From Neoceratodus forsteri (taxonomy: Eukaryota; Chordata; Ceratodontiformes; Ceratodontidae): a stretch of 64,000 nucleotides of DNA. The notes below the pieces were generated by a model. It did no database searches. It was given only the letters and a program-made list of their open reading frames with translations, and was not told the origin of the DNA. How positions within the stretch are numbered: position 1 is the first letter of the stretch; each line of letters begins with the position of its first letter. Made by a program: the position numbers and the translations under genes. Shown here in pieces: positions 10,501-21,886 of this stretch. The DNA lies in contig CM057452.1 in assembly GCA_016271365.2 (NCBI GenBank), positions 832,628,001-832,692,000 on the forward strand. The letters are read 5' to 3'.

Positions 10501-11553
10501 TCTTTCGGTTCTGTCCTGTCAACAGTCTTTGCATTCGCCCTGTGAACTGCTGCACACAGTTCTGTTACTCGGGAACACTAAAAAGCTACACATTGCCTGT
10601 ACTTACAATCCCCCTATGGGGGCATATTGGGGTTGTCTTACATCCTTGGCACTGTTTGGTCATTGACTGGGAATAATGAGCTAATGATACTGGGTGATCT
10701 CAACTTAAACTGGCATGGTGGTAATGCTAAGATGTATAAGTCCCTGCTTGCTGGTTGCTCACTGTCCCAACTCATTAAGGAACCCACTAGGTGGTCCTCC
10801 GCTGGTGGCACAGGCTCCCTCCTAGACTGGGTCCTGTCCAATAGACCAGGGAGGATTAGCTCTTCTGGCACTCTTCTTGACTCCATCTCTGACCACTCCG
10901 CTGTGTTCTGTGTATGGAAGATCTCCCTGAAAATTCCTCATAAAGTCATCCAAGTTAGAGACTTCTCCAGGTTCAACCTGGGGTATTTCCATAATGGTCT
11001 ACGGCTTACTGACTGGTCTGTGGTTTGGAATGCCAAGGACTCAGCCTCTGCAGTCAGTCATTTTCTCAGTACTTTTGGGATGTTGCAGGATAAACATGCC
11101 CCTCTCATCAGATGGAGAGTAAGAGGGTCTGCTGCCAAGTGGTTGCATGGGAACCTCCTTACCCTCATGAGAGCTAGGGACAAGTGCTGGGCCAAATTCA
11201 AGGTCACGATGGATCAGACCATATTTCAGCAGTATAGGAGGCTCAGGAATGAGTCTAAGAAAGCAATCAGGGCTGCCAAAAGTGAATTCTGCAAAGCGGT
11301 ACTGCTGAATTCAGCTAAAGACCCAAGGACTTTCTGGAGGAACATAAAGAACATAGTAAGTGGTTCCCCCAATGGTGAGGCCGCTGACATGCTCATTGAT
11401 GGTACTAGTTGTAACAATCCACTTGCCATCGCCAATGCATTTAACTCACACTTCTCAGACCTGTCTGCCTTCACCTCCCAATTTTCCTCCAGTGGTTGTA
11501 ATAGTTGTGTCCATGACCCTGCTCCACAAATGGCTCCCATCTCCCATCTGTAA
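10403..11553 (+). pseudogene. L2-like LINE APE endonuclease, C-terminal part and linker
   Basis: This is the rest of the endonuclease, spread over frames at 10403-10666 and 10627-11553. Visible family motifs are RGGGILVCYR, ACTYNPP, LMILGDLNLNW (the GDxN block) and ISDHSAVF (the catalytic SDH block near 10890). The linker that follows is basic (RARDKCWAKFK, then LRNESKKAIRAAKSEF) and leads to FWRNIKNIV, as usual between EN and RT. The enzyme nicks target DNA to start target-primed reverse transcription. The frame switch near 10630 breaks it. Catalytic residues look preserved. Confidence 0.8.
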
Positions 11554-11568
11554 TTCTATTTCAAGGCT

Positions 11569-13094
11569 GTGACAGCACAAGAGATGCAAAGACTGCTCTC
11601 TGGTCTCTCCCCCTTCTTCAGTGCTGGCCACGATGGCATGGAACCTAAGTTCCTCTGTCTTGGTGTCTCTCAAATTGCCTCCCCAGTGGCCCATATCTTC
11701 AACTTATCCCTAGCCTCTGGGGTCTTCCCTGACATATGGAAGGTGGCTAGTGTTGTCTCCATTCTCAAACAGGGCAACCTAATATTCTTGACAACTACTG
11801 ACTGATAGTCATATTGTCTGCTATCAGTAAACTTCTTGAGAAAGTTGTGGCTGGACAACTCATGGAGTATATTCAGTCTCACGAGCTGTTGTCTCCTGAG
11901 CAGCATTGCTTTTGCAAAGAGCACATTACATACTCTGCCCTTGTCACACTGCATCTGGGATCAGAGCTGATATGGACCAGGGTTAACTCTCTGGTGCCAT
12001 CTTCATCGATCTTTCAGAAGCCTTTGATCTAGCTGACCATGCTCTACTCTGCTCTCAGCTTAGGTCCTTTGGCTTATCACCCCCTGTACTCAGTTGGTTC
12101 ACCAACTACCTACAGGGCAGACAGCAGCTGATCAAATACAGTGAGGTGCTCTCAGACACCACTTCTGTGTCCTCAGGTGTTACCAAAGGTTCAGTCCTGG
12201 GGCCCCTGCTCTTTTCCATCTTTGTCAACAATCTACCTGCTACCTCTTCCTACTCTAGGTTAATTCTATATGCTGATGACCTGGTCATCCTCACCCATTC
12301 TTGGGACATTGGGGTCATAAACCACCATCTGAGCCAGGACTTTATGAGTATCCAATCCTGGATAACATCCCACAAGTTGGTTCTCAACCTCAAAAAACAC
12401 AAGGCCATGCTCTTTGGGTCCCTGGCCAAGATAAAGGCCTCCCCTGCCCCTTTCTGTATCACTGGTCTTGACAGTGCTCCTGTCCTCATCACTGACACCA
12501 TCAAATACCTTGGGGTGACACTTGACCCTCAGCTTGATTTTGGACTCCATATCCAGAATGTATGCAGAGCCATTAACTGCAAACTGGGTCTGGCCTAGCA
12601 TGCAAAGAGCAATCTCACTTCCGCTGCTCATCTTGTGCTGGCTAGATGCGTGTTTCTCCCCTCCCTCTGCTATGGGCTCCTCCTGTTTGCTCATACCTTC
12701 AAAGTTCACCTCTCTAGGTGGACCGTCGCCTACAACAACATTTGCTGTTTTGCCCTTGCTGCCCCTCGTCTCACCCACCACTGAGACCTGTATAGTAAGG
12801 ATAATTGGCTCTCCCCACCCAATTACTTAAATTTTGTCCTGGGCTGTTCACAGGCATGGTCCTTGGTACTGGCACCCCCCACCCAGATTGGCAGATCTAC
12901 TCGTGCCGGCTGCCTCCTCCTTGTACTCCCTCAGATCTCTAGGCCCTGCTGTTTTTAGGATTCCTGCCACTTGCACACAAATGGGGGACAGAGATTTTGC
13001 CTCATGCGCCCCCAGACTATGGAACTCCTTCCCTGCTCAGGTCCCCTCCTCCCCCTCCCATGCATGCCTCCAAACCTCCTTGTGGATCATTTGA
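11569..13094 (+). pseudogene. L2-like LINE reverse transcriptase and C-terminus
   Basis: RT blocks appear in order: GHDGMEPKFL and FNLSLASGVFPDIWK (11630-11745), SAISKLLEKVV (11814-), FIDLSEAFDLADHALL (about 12002-12045), VTKGSVLGPLLFSIFVNNLP (about 12180-12240), LILYADDLVIL (about 12262-12294, catalytic YADD) and IKYLGVTLDPQLDF. The C-terminal region, about 12600-13094, matches the copy at 63.5-64 kb (NNICCFALAAPR against NNICRYASASPR). Stops and frame changes occur near 11804, 12032, 12050 and 12598. The enzyme would copy element RNA at the nicked target. Confidence 0.8.
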
Positions 13095-13437
13095 AGCTCT
13101 CCTCAGTGTGTGGTTGTCCCAAACCTCCATAATCTCACCTGGTCCCCTGCACTAAACATCCTTCCTAAGGTGTAGCCTGCCTGCATGATTTTTGTCCTGC
13201 ACACAATGTATACACCCTATGTATTAGGTATTTCTCTGACTGTGCCCCCAACTTTTTTGGGTCCTACGCTGTATATAATTTGTATATAATGCGCTGCTCG
13301 GAGCCTTGGTGGCTTGATGTATATGCTCGTAAAATTTGTGTGTACCTACTGACTATGTGATGCTTCTGTTTTCCTTGACTCTGTGTAACTGCCTAAAGTG
13401 TATCATGCTGTCCTATGTCATATTTCCTTGTACTCTC

Positions 13438-13515
13438 CTGGGTCATACTTAAAAAAAGGCATATGTCTTGTCTAGTGTACTTCCTAGTTAACAAAAGCTA
13501 AATAAATAAATACAT
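13438..13515 (+). other. LINE 3' stem-loop and AATAAATA tail
   Basis: This is the end of the 2A-bearing LINE: CATACTTAAAAAAAGGCATATG, then CTTGTCTAGTGTACTTCC, then AATAAATAAATA. It aligns with the type 1 tails elsewhere, but the stem has decayed. It is the likely RT recognition site of the family. Confidence 0.6.
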
Positions 13516-13544
13516 TTCTCCTCACAAGTAGTAGCCCAGTCCCA

Positions 13545-13940
13545 TGGTAGTATGAATCAGATCAAGTCAGATCAGATCAAGTACCTCAGGGGTATAAACA
13601 AGGTACAGAAGGGTAGCATCTTTCAGAAAAGAAGGTATACAAGAACAAGGGGGTATAATATGAGACTGGAAGGTAGGTTTAGGGGCAATGTGAGGAAGTA
13701 CTTTTTCACAGAAAGAGTAGTGGATGCTTGCAACAACCTTCCTGCAGAGGTGGTGGGGCCAAAAAAGGCAGCAGAATTCAAGAATGCATGGGATAGACAT
13801 AAGAGTACTCTTATAATAGAAACAAGAGGGTAAGGTGCAGATCAACTAGTGTCTGTGGTATTGCATTATGTAGGGAAAAGGGGTAGATTAGATGGGCCAC
13901 ACAGTCCTTATCTGCTATCACCTTCTTTCTAAGTTTCTAT
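13545..13940 (+). mobile_element. CR1 3' fragment
   Basis: This plus-strand CR1 end encodes YLRGINKVQKGSIFQ, then GNVRKYFFTERVVDACNNLP, the usual extreme C-terminus of CR1 RT. Its UTR follows, with GATGGGCCACACAGTCCTTA and TTTCTATTTTG at the end. It lies immediately downstream of the L2-like LINE and is strongly 5' truncated. Confidence 0.75.
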
Positions 13941-14369
13941 TTTGCTGAGTAATGTCTCATTGTCCTTTGGAAGGCATTTAGTCCTCAACTGCTCTCTGAA
14001 TGGCTCCAGGTCCCTCAGAACCACTCCGTTGGAGGCAATGTTTTACACAGTGGCCCATGATTTTGCACATTCATCATATCCGATCATCAGCATCCCATTC
14101 TGAAACTTAACTGACTTAGGATGCGGATCTCCCAGAGGTCTCTCGGTTAGCATCTCTGGCCTTGGAGTCCTAGCGGTCTCAAGCTTTTCATTATTTATTA
14201 TATTTTTTTATTGAATCTAATAAGTTTATATATCAACATCACATCATATGTCAGATCAATACCTTCACATAAGCTCCATAATATAAATAATCTCCTATCC
14301 ATCTGACATTGTATTCAATAACATATCCCTCTTTAAAAGAAACAACACTCAGTTACCACAGTATGTCCT

Positions 14370-14437
14370 TAATAGATATATATATGTATGTGTATATATA
14401 TCTATATATATATATATATATATATACTGTATGTATG

Positions 14438-14487
<50 letters not shown>
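14370..14487. repeat. TA-rich microsatellite
   Basis: Runs of (TA)n with interspersed GTATGTGTATAT extend for about 115 bases. The flanks (14190-14370) are AT-rich without a coding frame. Confidence 0.9.
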
Positions 14488-14861
14488 AAACCATATTGGG
14501 GTCTGTCAAAAACTTGAGAGGGAATGGGGTTTGAAGAGGCATAGAATTAGGGAATAAAATAATTTAATTTGTAGAAACACTATCTAATAGTCATAAGGTT
14601 AGTAAACTGAGGTTGCTTCACTGCAGATAATATCATAGATATCAATGTTATCTGCAGCATAATAGACTAAGTTCTCTATTTGTAATGTATACAAAATATA
14701 TTTGTCTATTCCTTTTTATTAAATGTACTAAGTTTTTCAGTATCACAGTCTTCTACAGTAAGTCTTTTGTGACCATAATAGCAATGTTAAAATTCTCTCC
14801 TGAGCTTAATTTAGGTCCAAATTACCAGAATCATTAAACAGTAATAACTCTGGTGAGGGGG

Positions 14862-14905
14862 GATAGCCCTGATGCAGAGGGTCATTGCCCTCGAAGTGCC
14901 GGGGA
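14862..14905 (+). other. Candidate degenerate hammerhead-like motif
   Basis: The sequence CTGATGC, then a GAGGG...CCCTC stem with a 6-base loop, then GAAGTGCC has the layout of a hammerhead core (CUGANGA, stem II, GAAA). Two core positions differ (A9 to C and A15.1 to G). Hammerhead motifs are known in Penelope-like element ends. It lies beside an L1-like tail, so it may be a separate Penelope remnant or coincidence. Confidence 0.3.
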
Positions 14906-14929
14906 ATTGTTTTTGTATGTCTTTAATTA

Positions 14930-16000
14930 TATTATGTATGTTTTGTATGTCTTAAATTAAATTATAGTTTGCTATGGAGAACTTCTCTTGTGTGCATCGT
15001 TGCTTTTTTGATGTCTTTGGGCTGGGGAATAGCACTGCCTAAAATACATTCTAGTTCATTTGTTATTTTTACCCACCATTCTACGACATAAGGACAATAC
15101 CAAAGGCAGTGTACCAAATTTGCTTTATGTCCACACTCATACCAGCAAAGACTGGTATCTGATATCTTCATGGCAAACAGATTTGCAGGGGTTAAATATG
15201 CTCTCCCCAGTATTTCAAAGTGAATCGATTCATTCCTAGCAGAAACATATCCCCCACTTGTTTTTATCCAGTATAGATTCTAAGGACCAACATGTATATT
15301 TGAAACTAATGTAGTTCCTCATTCTATTTTTTTGATAAGGGTACCTCAAACTATTTCTAGTTATAAACAAAGTCTGACAAAGTTTCCAAAGAACCTTATT
15401 CATTTTAGAATCTTATTGTGTATTATGTCTTAACACCTTGCTAATATTCTTATTTGAATATATTTCTTATAATTTATTATATTTAATATAGTTTGTTTTC
15501 ATTTGTTACAGTCTATGAAATTAATGTTTAACACTTTTCTGCACCTTCCTTTGCTTAGCTACTTGTATTCCACAATTACCTAGTCAGTTATCAATTCTGT
15601 CCATATATTGAGCTTGTCTTCAGTCATTTTTTTTTTCTAACTTTTTAAGGACTGTATAATTTTCATTATAATCTGTAAATGTATCTAGACCTGTAAGCTG
15701 CTAGGGATATTCTGACCTAGGAAAGGACTTGGCCCATTCCCTAACAGAAGCTATTACTATCTTAAAAAAATATTATTTATTGTTTTGACGTTCCCTGGAT
15801 ATAGTGGTACACTAGATAATTTCAAAGAGTTATTTTCTGTAAACAGCAGAGGTTGCAATGGATCTAAATACTTTTCCTGCACTTGAAACTTCCAATTCCA
15901 TGCTAGCGTAATATTGTGTGACAAAATAATATTTCCATGGATCTGGAACATCTAGACTATTCAGCTTTCTAGGAATGTTCTCTGTATTCCAAGTAATATG
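14930..16000 (-). pseudogene. L1-like LINE ORF2 C-terminal fragment
   Basis: On the minus strand, 15171-14962 encodes CWYECGHKANLVHCLWYCPYV followed by WWVKITNELECILG. This is the zinc-knuckle (CxxxC...H....C) and tryptophan block typical of the C-terminus of L1-type ORF2. A further open frame, 15951-15757 (ILSHNITLAWNW), lies upstream in element sense. The 3' tail is AT-rich with TTGTATGTCTT repeats at 14910-14955. Stops divide the region. A separate L1-like RT block is at 24.4-24.85 kb. Confidence 0.6.
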
Positions 16001-16587
16001 GGTCTTCCCTCCTCCACATTAAAGTATTCCTTTAAAAAGACACGGCCAACTCCCTTAAGTCTCAAAGTGTCCCAAGTTTAAACAAGCATTTGTCAATGCT
16101 GAATGTTTGCTTGCTGGTATTAGCATTGGAAATGCAGGAGTTAGATAGATGCAGAGTAGGAATGGCAGTGAAGTATTGAACTTCACGCCAACCCTACCTC
16201 CACCCTGCAGAGACGGACAGGTATTGGGGAATGCGTATGTGTTGTCACCCATAACGTTCATGCCATTTCACCTCATGCTATCCTGCATACACTGACAAGT
16301 GTTGAGGTGTGCCTTGGAGTGTTCGGCTTTACAGTCACCCCACTCTATAAGGACATACGCTGAAATGGGTGCAATATAGAATGGGGTGAACTCTGGGGCT
16401 GAAGAGTCCAAGGCACACCTTGATGCCTGTGACTGGATGCAGGGTGGGGGGTGGTGGGGGTGGAATGGCATGAGCATTACAGTCAGAAATCCAAAGGCAC
16501 ACCCCTGATGTCTGTCAGTCTGTAAAGGGTGGGATGTTATGGTTAGAAACCATAATGCCCCAGGCCTTTGTTGGTATTTGCAGTACA
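16001..16587. other. No identifiable gene
   Basis: There are no recognised domains. The short phrase GGTGTGCCTTGGA near 16308 and its inverse CCAAGGCACACCTTG near 16409, and a further CCAAAGGCACACC at 16491, suggest internal repeats, but I could not define a unit. Confidence 0.35.
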
Positions 16588-17264
16588 AATGTTCAACATG
16601 GCCATTTTGTGGCCCCAACCTCATGAAAGCATTTGGGACCTCTTCTCATGAACAGTGACACTGTGATTTTGTCAATGTGTCCTGAAATTTGGTTTCCACA
16701 GTGACCGTGCAATTGTGCGCCAGATGCATGAAAACACAGATTGGGCAGGATGTGAAGAATGACAGCTGTACCATTCATAGGGAGGTGTGAAGAGATGGCA
16801 ATGTTGAAAATCTGTAGTGAAAATATTAACAATGCTCAAATGTCCGAGCGCACACGGAAACAGCAGAACGCATGTGCGTAACAGTCATTTAGTGGAATTA
16901 TTTCACCAAATTTTAAACATAGGCTTTTTGTGACCTCTGCTCATGAACAGTGTCACTATGATTTTCTTAATCTGTCCCAAACATTGATTTCCCACAGCAA
17001 CCGCGGTATTCTGCACCAGATGTGTAAATGAATATTTCAGGCAGGATGTGAAAAATGACAGCTGTACTGTTCATAAGGAGGTCTGGAAAAATAACAATGT
17101 TGAAAATCTGGAGTGAAAATGCTACAAATTTGTAAAGTTATGAGGGTGCATGGAAACTTCACAATGCACGCTTGTAACACAGTCATTTTATGGACATGTG
17201 TCACCAAATTTTCAACATAGGCATTTTAGGACCTCTGCTCATGAAAGGCGTCACTGTGATTTTT
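16588..17264. repeat. Roughly 300-bp tandem array, left part
   Basis: Units begin CACCAAATTTTCAACATAGG and run ACCTCTGCTCATGAACAGTG, then ACTGATTTCCCACAG, GGATGTGAAAAATGACAGC, GTTGAAAATCTGGAGTGAAA. Starts are at about 16588, 16908 and 17210. The third unit is cut at about 17264 by a CR1 insertion and resumes at 21054. The longest open frames inside are short and differ between units, so coding is unlikely. Confidence 0.85.
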
Positions 17265-17391
17265 ATATACGAACATACATCAAACATATGAACATACGAA
17301 TCTGGCAGCAGAACACACCAATCAGTCTATGTAAGTTTGCCTGAGTGTGCAGCTATCATTCTAGATTGCAGCTGCCCCAGCCTCCTCCCCC

Positions 17392-18375
17392 TCAGTTTCT
17401 CCCCCACTTCTCCCAGCCCCTGCCCCCAACTCTTTCTCTTGCTTTATCCCACTCCTCCTTAAAGCTATTGACTGCCCTATATGTTACCACCCCCTCTGGC
17501 AGCGCAGTCCAACTAGACACCACCCTCTCAGAGAAGCATTGCCTCCTCGTTTCCCTCTTGAAACGTCCCCTTTCTAACCTTAGTCTGTGCTCCATCATCT
17601 CTCTTCCACTCCTCAGTTTAAACACCCCCTCAGTGCAGGGTTTATTTACCTCTCAGGTAGTTAAACGCTTCAATCATATCCCCCATCCCTACTCTTCTCC
17701 AGTGTGTACATGTTCAGCTCCTTCAGCCTAACTATATTCCTTTCCTTCCATCCTCTTTAACATTTTTGTTGCCCTCCTTTGCACCCCCTCCAGTAACTTT
17801 ATATCTCTTCTCAGGTATAGCCTCCAGTATTGCACACAGTACTCCAGGTGCAGTCTGACCAATGATCTGTAGAGAGGTAGGATTACATCCTTGTGTCTGG
17901 ATGAGAACACCCTTGCGATGCATCCCAGCATCCTGTTTGCCTTCACTGCTGCTTTTCTGCACTGGGCCGAGTTGTTCATGCCCCCAGTTACCAACACCAC
18001 TAGGTCCTTCTCCTCCTCTGTGATCCCCAACCAATAGTCCCTCTTCTGGTTCATAGCCCTGAAGTGCATCACCTTACATTTCTTTGCACTGAATCCTAGC
18101 TGCCACTCTACCGACCATGTCTGTAGTTTGGTTAGGTCCCCCTGCAGTTTTTCCCATCCATCCTCTTCATCCATTACTGCACCCAATTTGGTATAATGTG
18201 CGAACAGACTAACCCTGCTCCCCAGTCCGTGTGCTATATCGGAGATAAAGAGCCCAAATAGCACAGAGCCCAGCAATGACCCCTGTGGAACCCGCTTGGC
18301 ACTGCTCTTGGTGCCAAGAGCTACCCCACCACCACCACCCTCTGCACTCTCCCCTGTAACCAGTTCTCTATCCAT
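17392..18375 (-). pseudogene. CR1 reverse transcriptase, C-terminal half
   Basis: Frame 18375-17728 encodes VPQGSLLGSVLFGLFISDIA (RT block 4), then FAHYTKLGAV where the catalytic FADDTK is expected, then LTKLQTWSVEWQLGFSAKKCKVMHF, LPLYRSLVRLHLEYCVQYW and QRRATKMLKRM. The frame at 17625-17392 continues with ETRRQCFSERVVSSWTALPE, the normal C-terminal end. The loss of both aspartates (FADD to FAHY) and a frameshift near 17720 make it inactive. The upstream half of RT is deleted. Confidence 0.85.
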
Positions 18376-18639
18376 TTAGTCAGACCACCTTCCACCCATA
18401 CCCCTCCTTCTCCTCACTTCTCCTCCTTGGCCTGTGTCCCTCTGCCGGTAGTCTGCACCCTTTCTCCTCCTTATTCTCAACGGGTGGTGTTGTCTTCTGT
18501 ATTACACTCAGAAAACTCTGCCCGCCCCCTCCCAGGGTTACTACACCTCTGTCTTTACCTATATCTAGGGGGGTAAGCTCATTAGGCTCCCCTGACCAAC
18601 CTCAGTCTTTTGGCCACCTCCCCACTAGTTTAAATCCAC

Positions 18640-20130
18640 CTTAGTAGAAATATACCCCTCTAATCCTGCCTTTAATACTCCCCTCCCTGCTAAAGTGTAC
18701 CCTGTCCCCCATGTACAAATTACTATTCTCCCCAGACCCTACCGCAGTTAGTCACTAACTCATAAAATTTGATGTGGCACCAATCCTTCAGCCACTCGCT
18801 GAACTCCTCAAGCCTACCCTTCCTCCCCATGCTTGCACGTGGTACTGACAGTACCTCTGAAAATGGCACCGACTCCCCAACCCCCTCACACTGCCTGCCC
18901 AACTACTCAAGCCTCCCCTTCACTACTTCCACAGTCCCCCCGCGCCAAGTCGTTTGTTCCCACATGCAGCACTAAATGAGGTTTCTTCCTCCCCCTCGCT
19001 GCACACTTGAGCAGTGCCTGCCCTGCCCCTCCTGCAGTCAACCTGGGGATAGATTCAACTCAAATATAGCTGTGTCTTTCTCCCCTTCTGCCCCATCTCA
19101 CTCCTTTCAGCATAGCATCCCCCAGGATGAGTACCCCCATCCCTTACCCCCTTTCCCTTTTAATGCCCCTTCCACCACCCCAGTATTCATTCTTCCCTGC
19201 CCCTTACCCTCGCCAGCTGCTCCCTCTGTGGCTTCTGAATTTGTACTCCTTACTTCTGCCTCACCTCTTTTCTCTGCCTTATTCCTCCCATCCCCTTTGA
19301 ACCCCTTCCCAGCCTGACTACTTCCTACTGGACTTCCCATGTTGACCTCCCCTTCTCCCTTACTGATTTCCAACCCCTCTCCTATCTCCACTGTTGTTGA
19401 TTTAGAGCCCCCATTCCCTTCTACCCCGATAGTGATGCCCCTCCCATCCTTCATGCAGCTTTCTCTGCTCCAGTCACCACCCCCTCCTTCCTTACTAGCT
19501 CCCTTCTACCCTTTCATCCTTGCTATTTCTTCCCCTACCTGTTGCCATCCCTCTCATGCCCCGCTTGTCCATCCCCCCTTCAGTATGTTCCTGCTCCACC
19601 TCTCTCTCCCATAGCAGAGGTTTGAATCTATTCCTAGTTGATACCCCTCCTACATCCCTTCTCCCTATCAGATCCCCCCTCCTACTTGTTTCCCTCCATG
19701 CCACCCCTGGTCCCTCCCTACCCGCAGCCATCTACTCTCTCCCCTGATACTCCTTATGGTCTCTTCCTCCCCCATAAGGAGGCCTCCCCCCTCACCTCGA
19801 GCACCCCCTCCCTTCTCCTGTCTTTTCTGTCAGTGCCACTGATATGGGGTCGGGTTCACTCCCTAGTTGTTCTTCCTCCGTCCCCCGTTGCCATCCCCTA
19901 TCCACCCACCAGCCAGGATGCCTACCATACTCATCTGCCCTGCCACTTAGGATCCTCCCTAACCTCCACAGTTCCTCCCTCAAAATAGCCAGTCATCTAC
20001 AGACCATACACCCTCCCATCCTCCAAGCCCAGTCCAGGATCATGGTGGACCCATACCCTGTACACCTCACCACCCTTCCAAAGATGCCCACCCTGTTGAC
20101 ATGTGGCACTGCCCCATTTTGGCCGCCATC
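18640..20130 (-). pseudogene. CR1 ORF1 remnant with SGNH esterase block
   Basis: On the minus strand near 18980-18930 the reading LVLHVGTNDLARG matches the GxND block of the SGNH-type esterase found in CR1 ORF1 proteins. DRVHFSREG near 18680 matches the last block, with D..H. Further upstream, open but low-complexity frames (19107-19454, 19495-19731, 19792-19983) are rich in Gly, Glu and Arg. Stops separate them. ORF1 proteins of CR1 act as RNA- or membrane-interacting partners. The exact substrate of the esterase is not known to me. Confidence 0.6.
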
Positions 20131-20559
20131 TTATGTTATGGGCTCTTACTCCCAGGTTTTGTACCTACTACAACTGTTTGGCCCCTATTTACTCAAATTC
20201 CTGTTCCCCCAACCACACTAGTCCCCCTACTGCCCCCTTGCCGACCAGGTTAATTCAGTCTCAAATCTCATCCATTAGATACTGTATTACTGTAGCAACC
20301 TAAAACCTACTTGTCTGTTTTTCACCCCTCAGCTACCATACTTTTCGTTCTCAGCTCTCATATAGTTTCACTTAGCCCAGTTAGAAATCCTGTTGCACTC
20401 CAAGTATTACTCAGCTCAGTTAGAGAAATAAACAGAACAACTCAAACTGTATTATTACACCAATCCTAAAAGTATCCAATCATTGCTTTGTCTCCACTCC
20501 AGAAACCCTGCTGTAATATAGGACCAAAGAGGACCCTGGGCAGGTGGGTGGGCAACTCT

Positions 20560-21053
20560 AAAATCCTGGCAAAGCTCCACTGAGCTCACTCACTTCCCCT
20601 CACTCACTTGCACTCGCTTGTTCTATTTCTTCCAGCTCTGCAGGCTTCCCATTTGTACTGGGCTCCTGCCTGTGTTGGCACCTTTTTCTGCCCACAAAGA
20701 AATCCACAGCAGTTCCGACAGAGCTCTGTTGAGCTCGTTAACTCCCCCTCTCTCACTTGCTCATTCTGTTTCTCCCAGTGCTACAGACTACCCTTTTGTA
20801 CATGGACCTGCCTGCATTGATGCCTTTTTCTGCCCACAAAGAAGTTTACAGCTGTCCTGACAGAGCTCCGTTGAGGTCGCTCACTCCCCCTCTCTCACTC
20901 ACTCACTCATTCTGTTTCTCCCAGTTCTACAGGCTGCCCTTTTGTACTGGGCTCCTGCCTGCATTGGTGCCTTTTTCTGCCCACAAAGAAATCTGTAGCA
21001 GTCCTGACAGAGCTCAGTTGAGCTCGCTCACTCCCTCTCCATCACTTGCTCAT
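20560..21053 (-). promoter_or_regulatory. Tandem 5' monomers (about 145 bp x 3.4) of a CR1
   Basis: The words GAGCTC...CTCACTC, CTCCCAG, TTTTGTACTGGGCTCCTGCC, CTTTTTCTGCCCACAAAGAA repeat at about 20572, 20720, 20863 and 21010, a period of 143 to 148. They lie at the 5' end of the minus-strand CR1. This arrangement resembles the promoter monomers seen at the 5' ends of some other LINEs. Promoter activity is inferred from position only. Confidence 0.7.
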
Positions 21054-21886
21054 TCTTAATATGTCCCAAACACTGATTTCCCAAAGCGACCATGCTATTC
21101 TGTGCCTGAAGTGCGAAAAAACATTAAAGCCAGGATGTGAAAAATGACAGCGGTACTGTTCATAAGGAGGTGTGAAAGAATGCCACTGGTAAAAATCTGG
21201 CTTGAAAATATTACAAATTTGCGAAGTTACAAGGGTGCGTGGAAACTGTGCAATGCACACTTGTAACACAGTCATTTTATGGACTTTCATCACCAAATTT
21301 TCAACATAGATGTTTTTGGACCTCTGCTCATGAACAGTGTCACTGTCATTTTCTCAGTCTGTCCCAAAAACTGATTTCCCACAGTGACCATGCTATTTGG
21401 CACTGGAAGTGCAAAAACACATTTTGACCAGGATGTGTAAAATGACAGCTGTACTGTTCATAAGTAGGTGTGGAAAAATGGCAATGTTGAAAATCTGGAG
21501 TGAAAATATTATAAATTTGTGAAGTTATGAGCGTGTGTGTAAACTGCGCAACACTCGCTTGTAACACAGTCAATTTATGGACTTTCATCACAAAATTTTT
21601 AACATAGGCATTTTAGGACCTCTGCTCATGAACAGTATCACTGTGATTTTCTTAATGTGTCCAGAACACTGATTTCCTACAGCGACCGCAATATTCTGCA
21701 CTGGAAGTGCGAAAACACATTTTGGCCAGGATGTGAAAAATGACAGCTATACTGTTCATAAGGAGGTGTGGAAAAATGCCAATGTTGAAAATCTGGAGTG
21801 AAAATATTGCAAATTCGCAAAGTTCCGAGTGTGCGTAGCAACTGCGCAATGCACACTCGTAAAACAGCCATGTCTTGGATTTTTTC
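21054..21886. repeat. Roughly 300-bp tandem array, right part
   Basis: The array resumes inside a unit (TTAATATGTCCCAAACACTG) and continues with unit starts at about 21289, 21589 and 21887, spacing 298 to 301. Units differ from each other by point changes spread evenly, so the array is not recent. Confidence 0.85.

Larger units (their letters stand above)
9750..13515 (+). mobile_element. L2-like (CR1/L2 superfamily) LINE with 2A motif, nearly full length
   Basis: This is a plus-strand, APE-type non-LTR retrotransposon of about 3.75 kb. The order is: GC-rich 5' leader (9750-9867), leader peptide with a 2A motif (9868-10218), APE endonuclease (10260-10930), linker, reverse transcriptase (11570-12560), C-terminal region (12600-13100), 3' UTR, and an AATAAATAAATA tail at about 13499-13513. 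The copy has one stop in the leader and several frameshifts in EN and RT, so it is inactive, but every domain is present. The tail hairpin is a diverged version of the type 1 tail. Related pieces lie at 45.8-54.9 kb and 63-64 kb. Confidence 0.85.
17265..21053 (-). mobile_element. CR1-type LINE (internally deleted) inserted in the tandem array
   Basis: The element is in reverse orientation. The 3' end at 17265-17300 carries repeated GAACATAC-type octamers (GTATGTTC on the element strand). Next come the RT C-terminal half (17392-18375), ORF1 remnants with an esterase block (18640-20100), and tandem 5' monomers (20560-21053). The endonuclease and the first half of the RT are missing: ORF1's last block, at about 18640, is followed within 350 bases by the RT VPQGS block. 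The array unit broken at 17264 resumes at 21054, so this is one insertion of about 3.8 kb. Confidence 0.85.

Noticed and set aside
12266..12781. A 171-codon minus-strand frame
   Set aside because: It is antisense to the L2-like RT including its YADD block.
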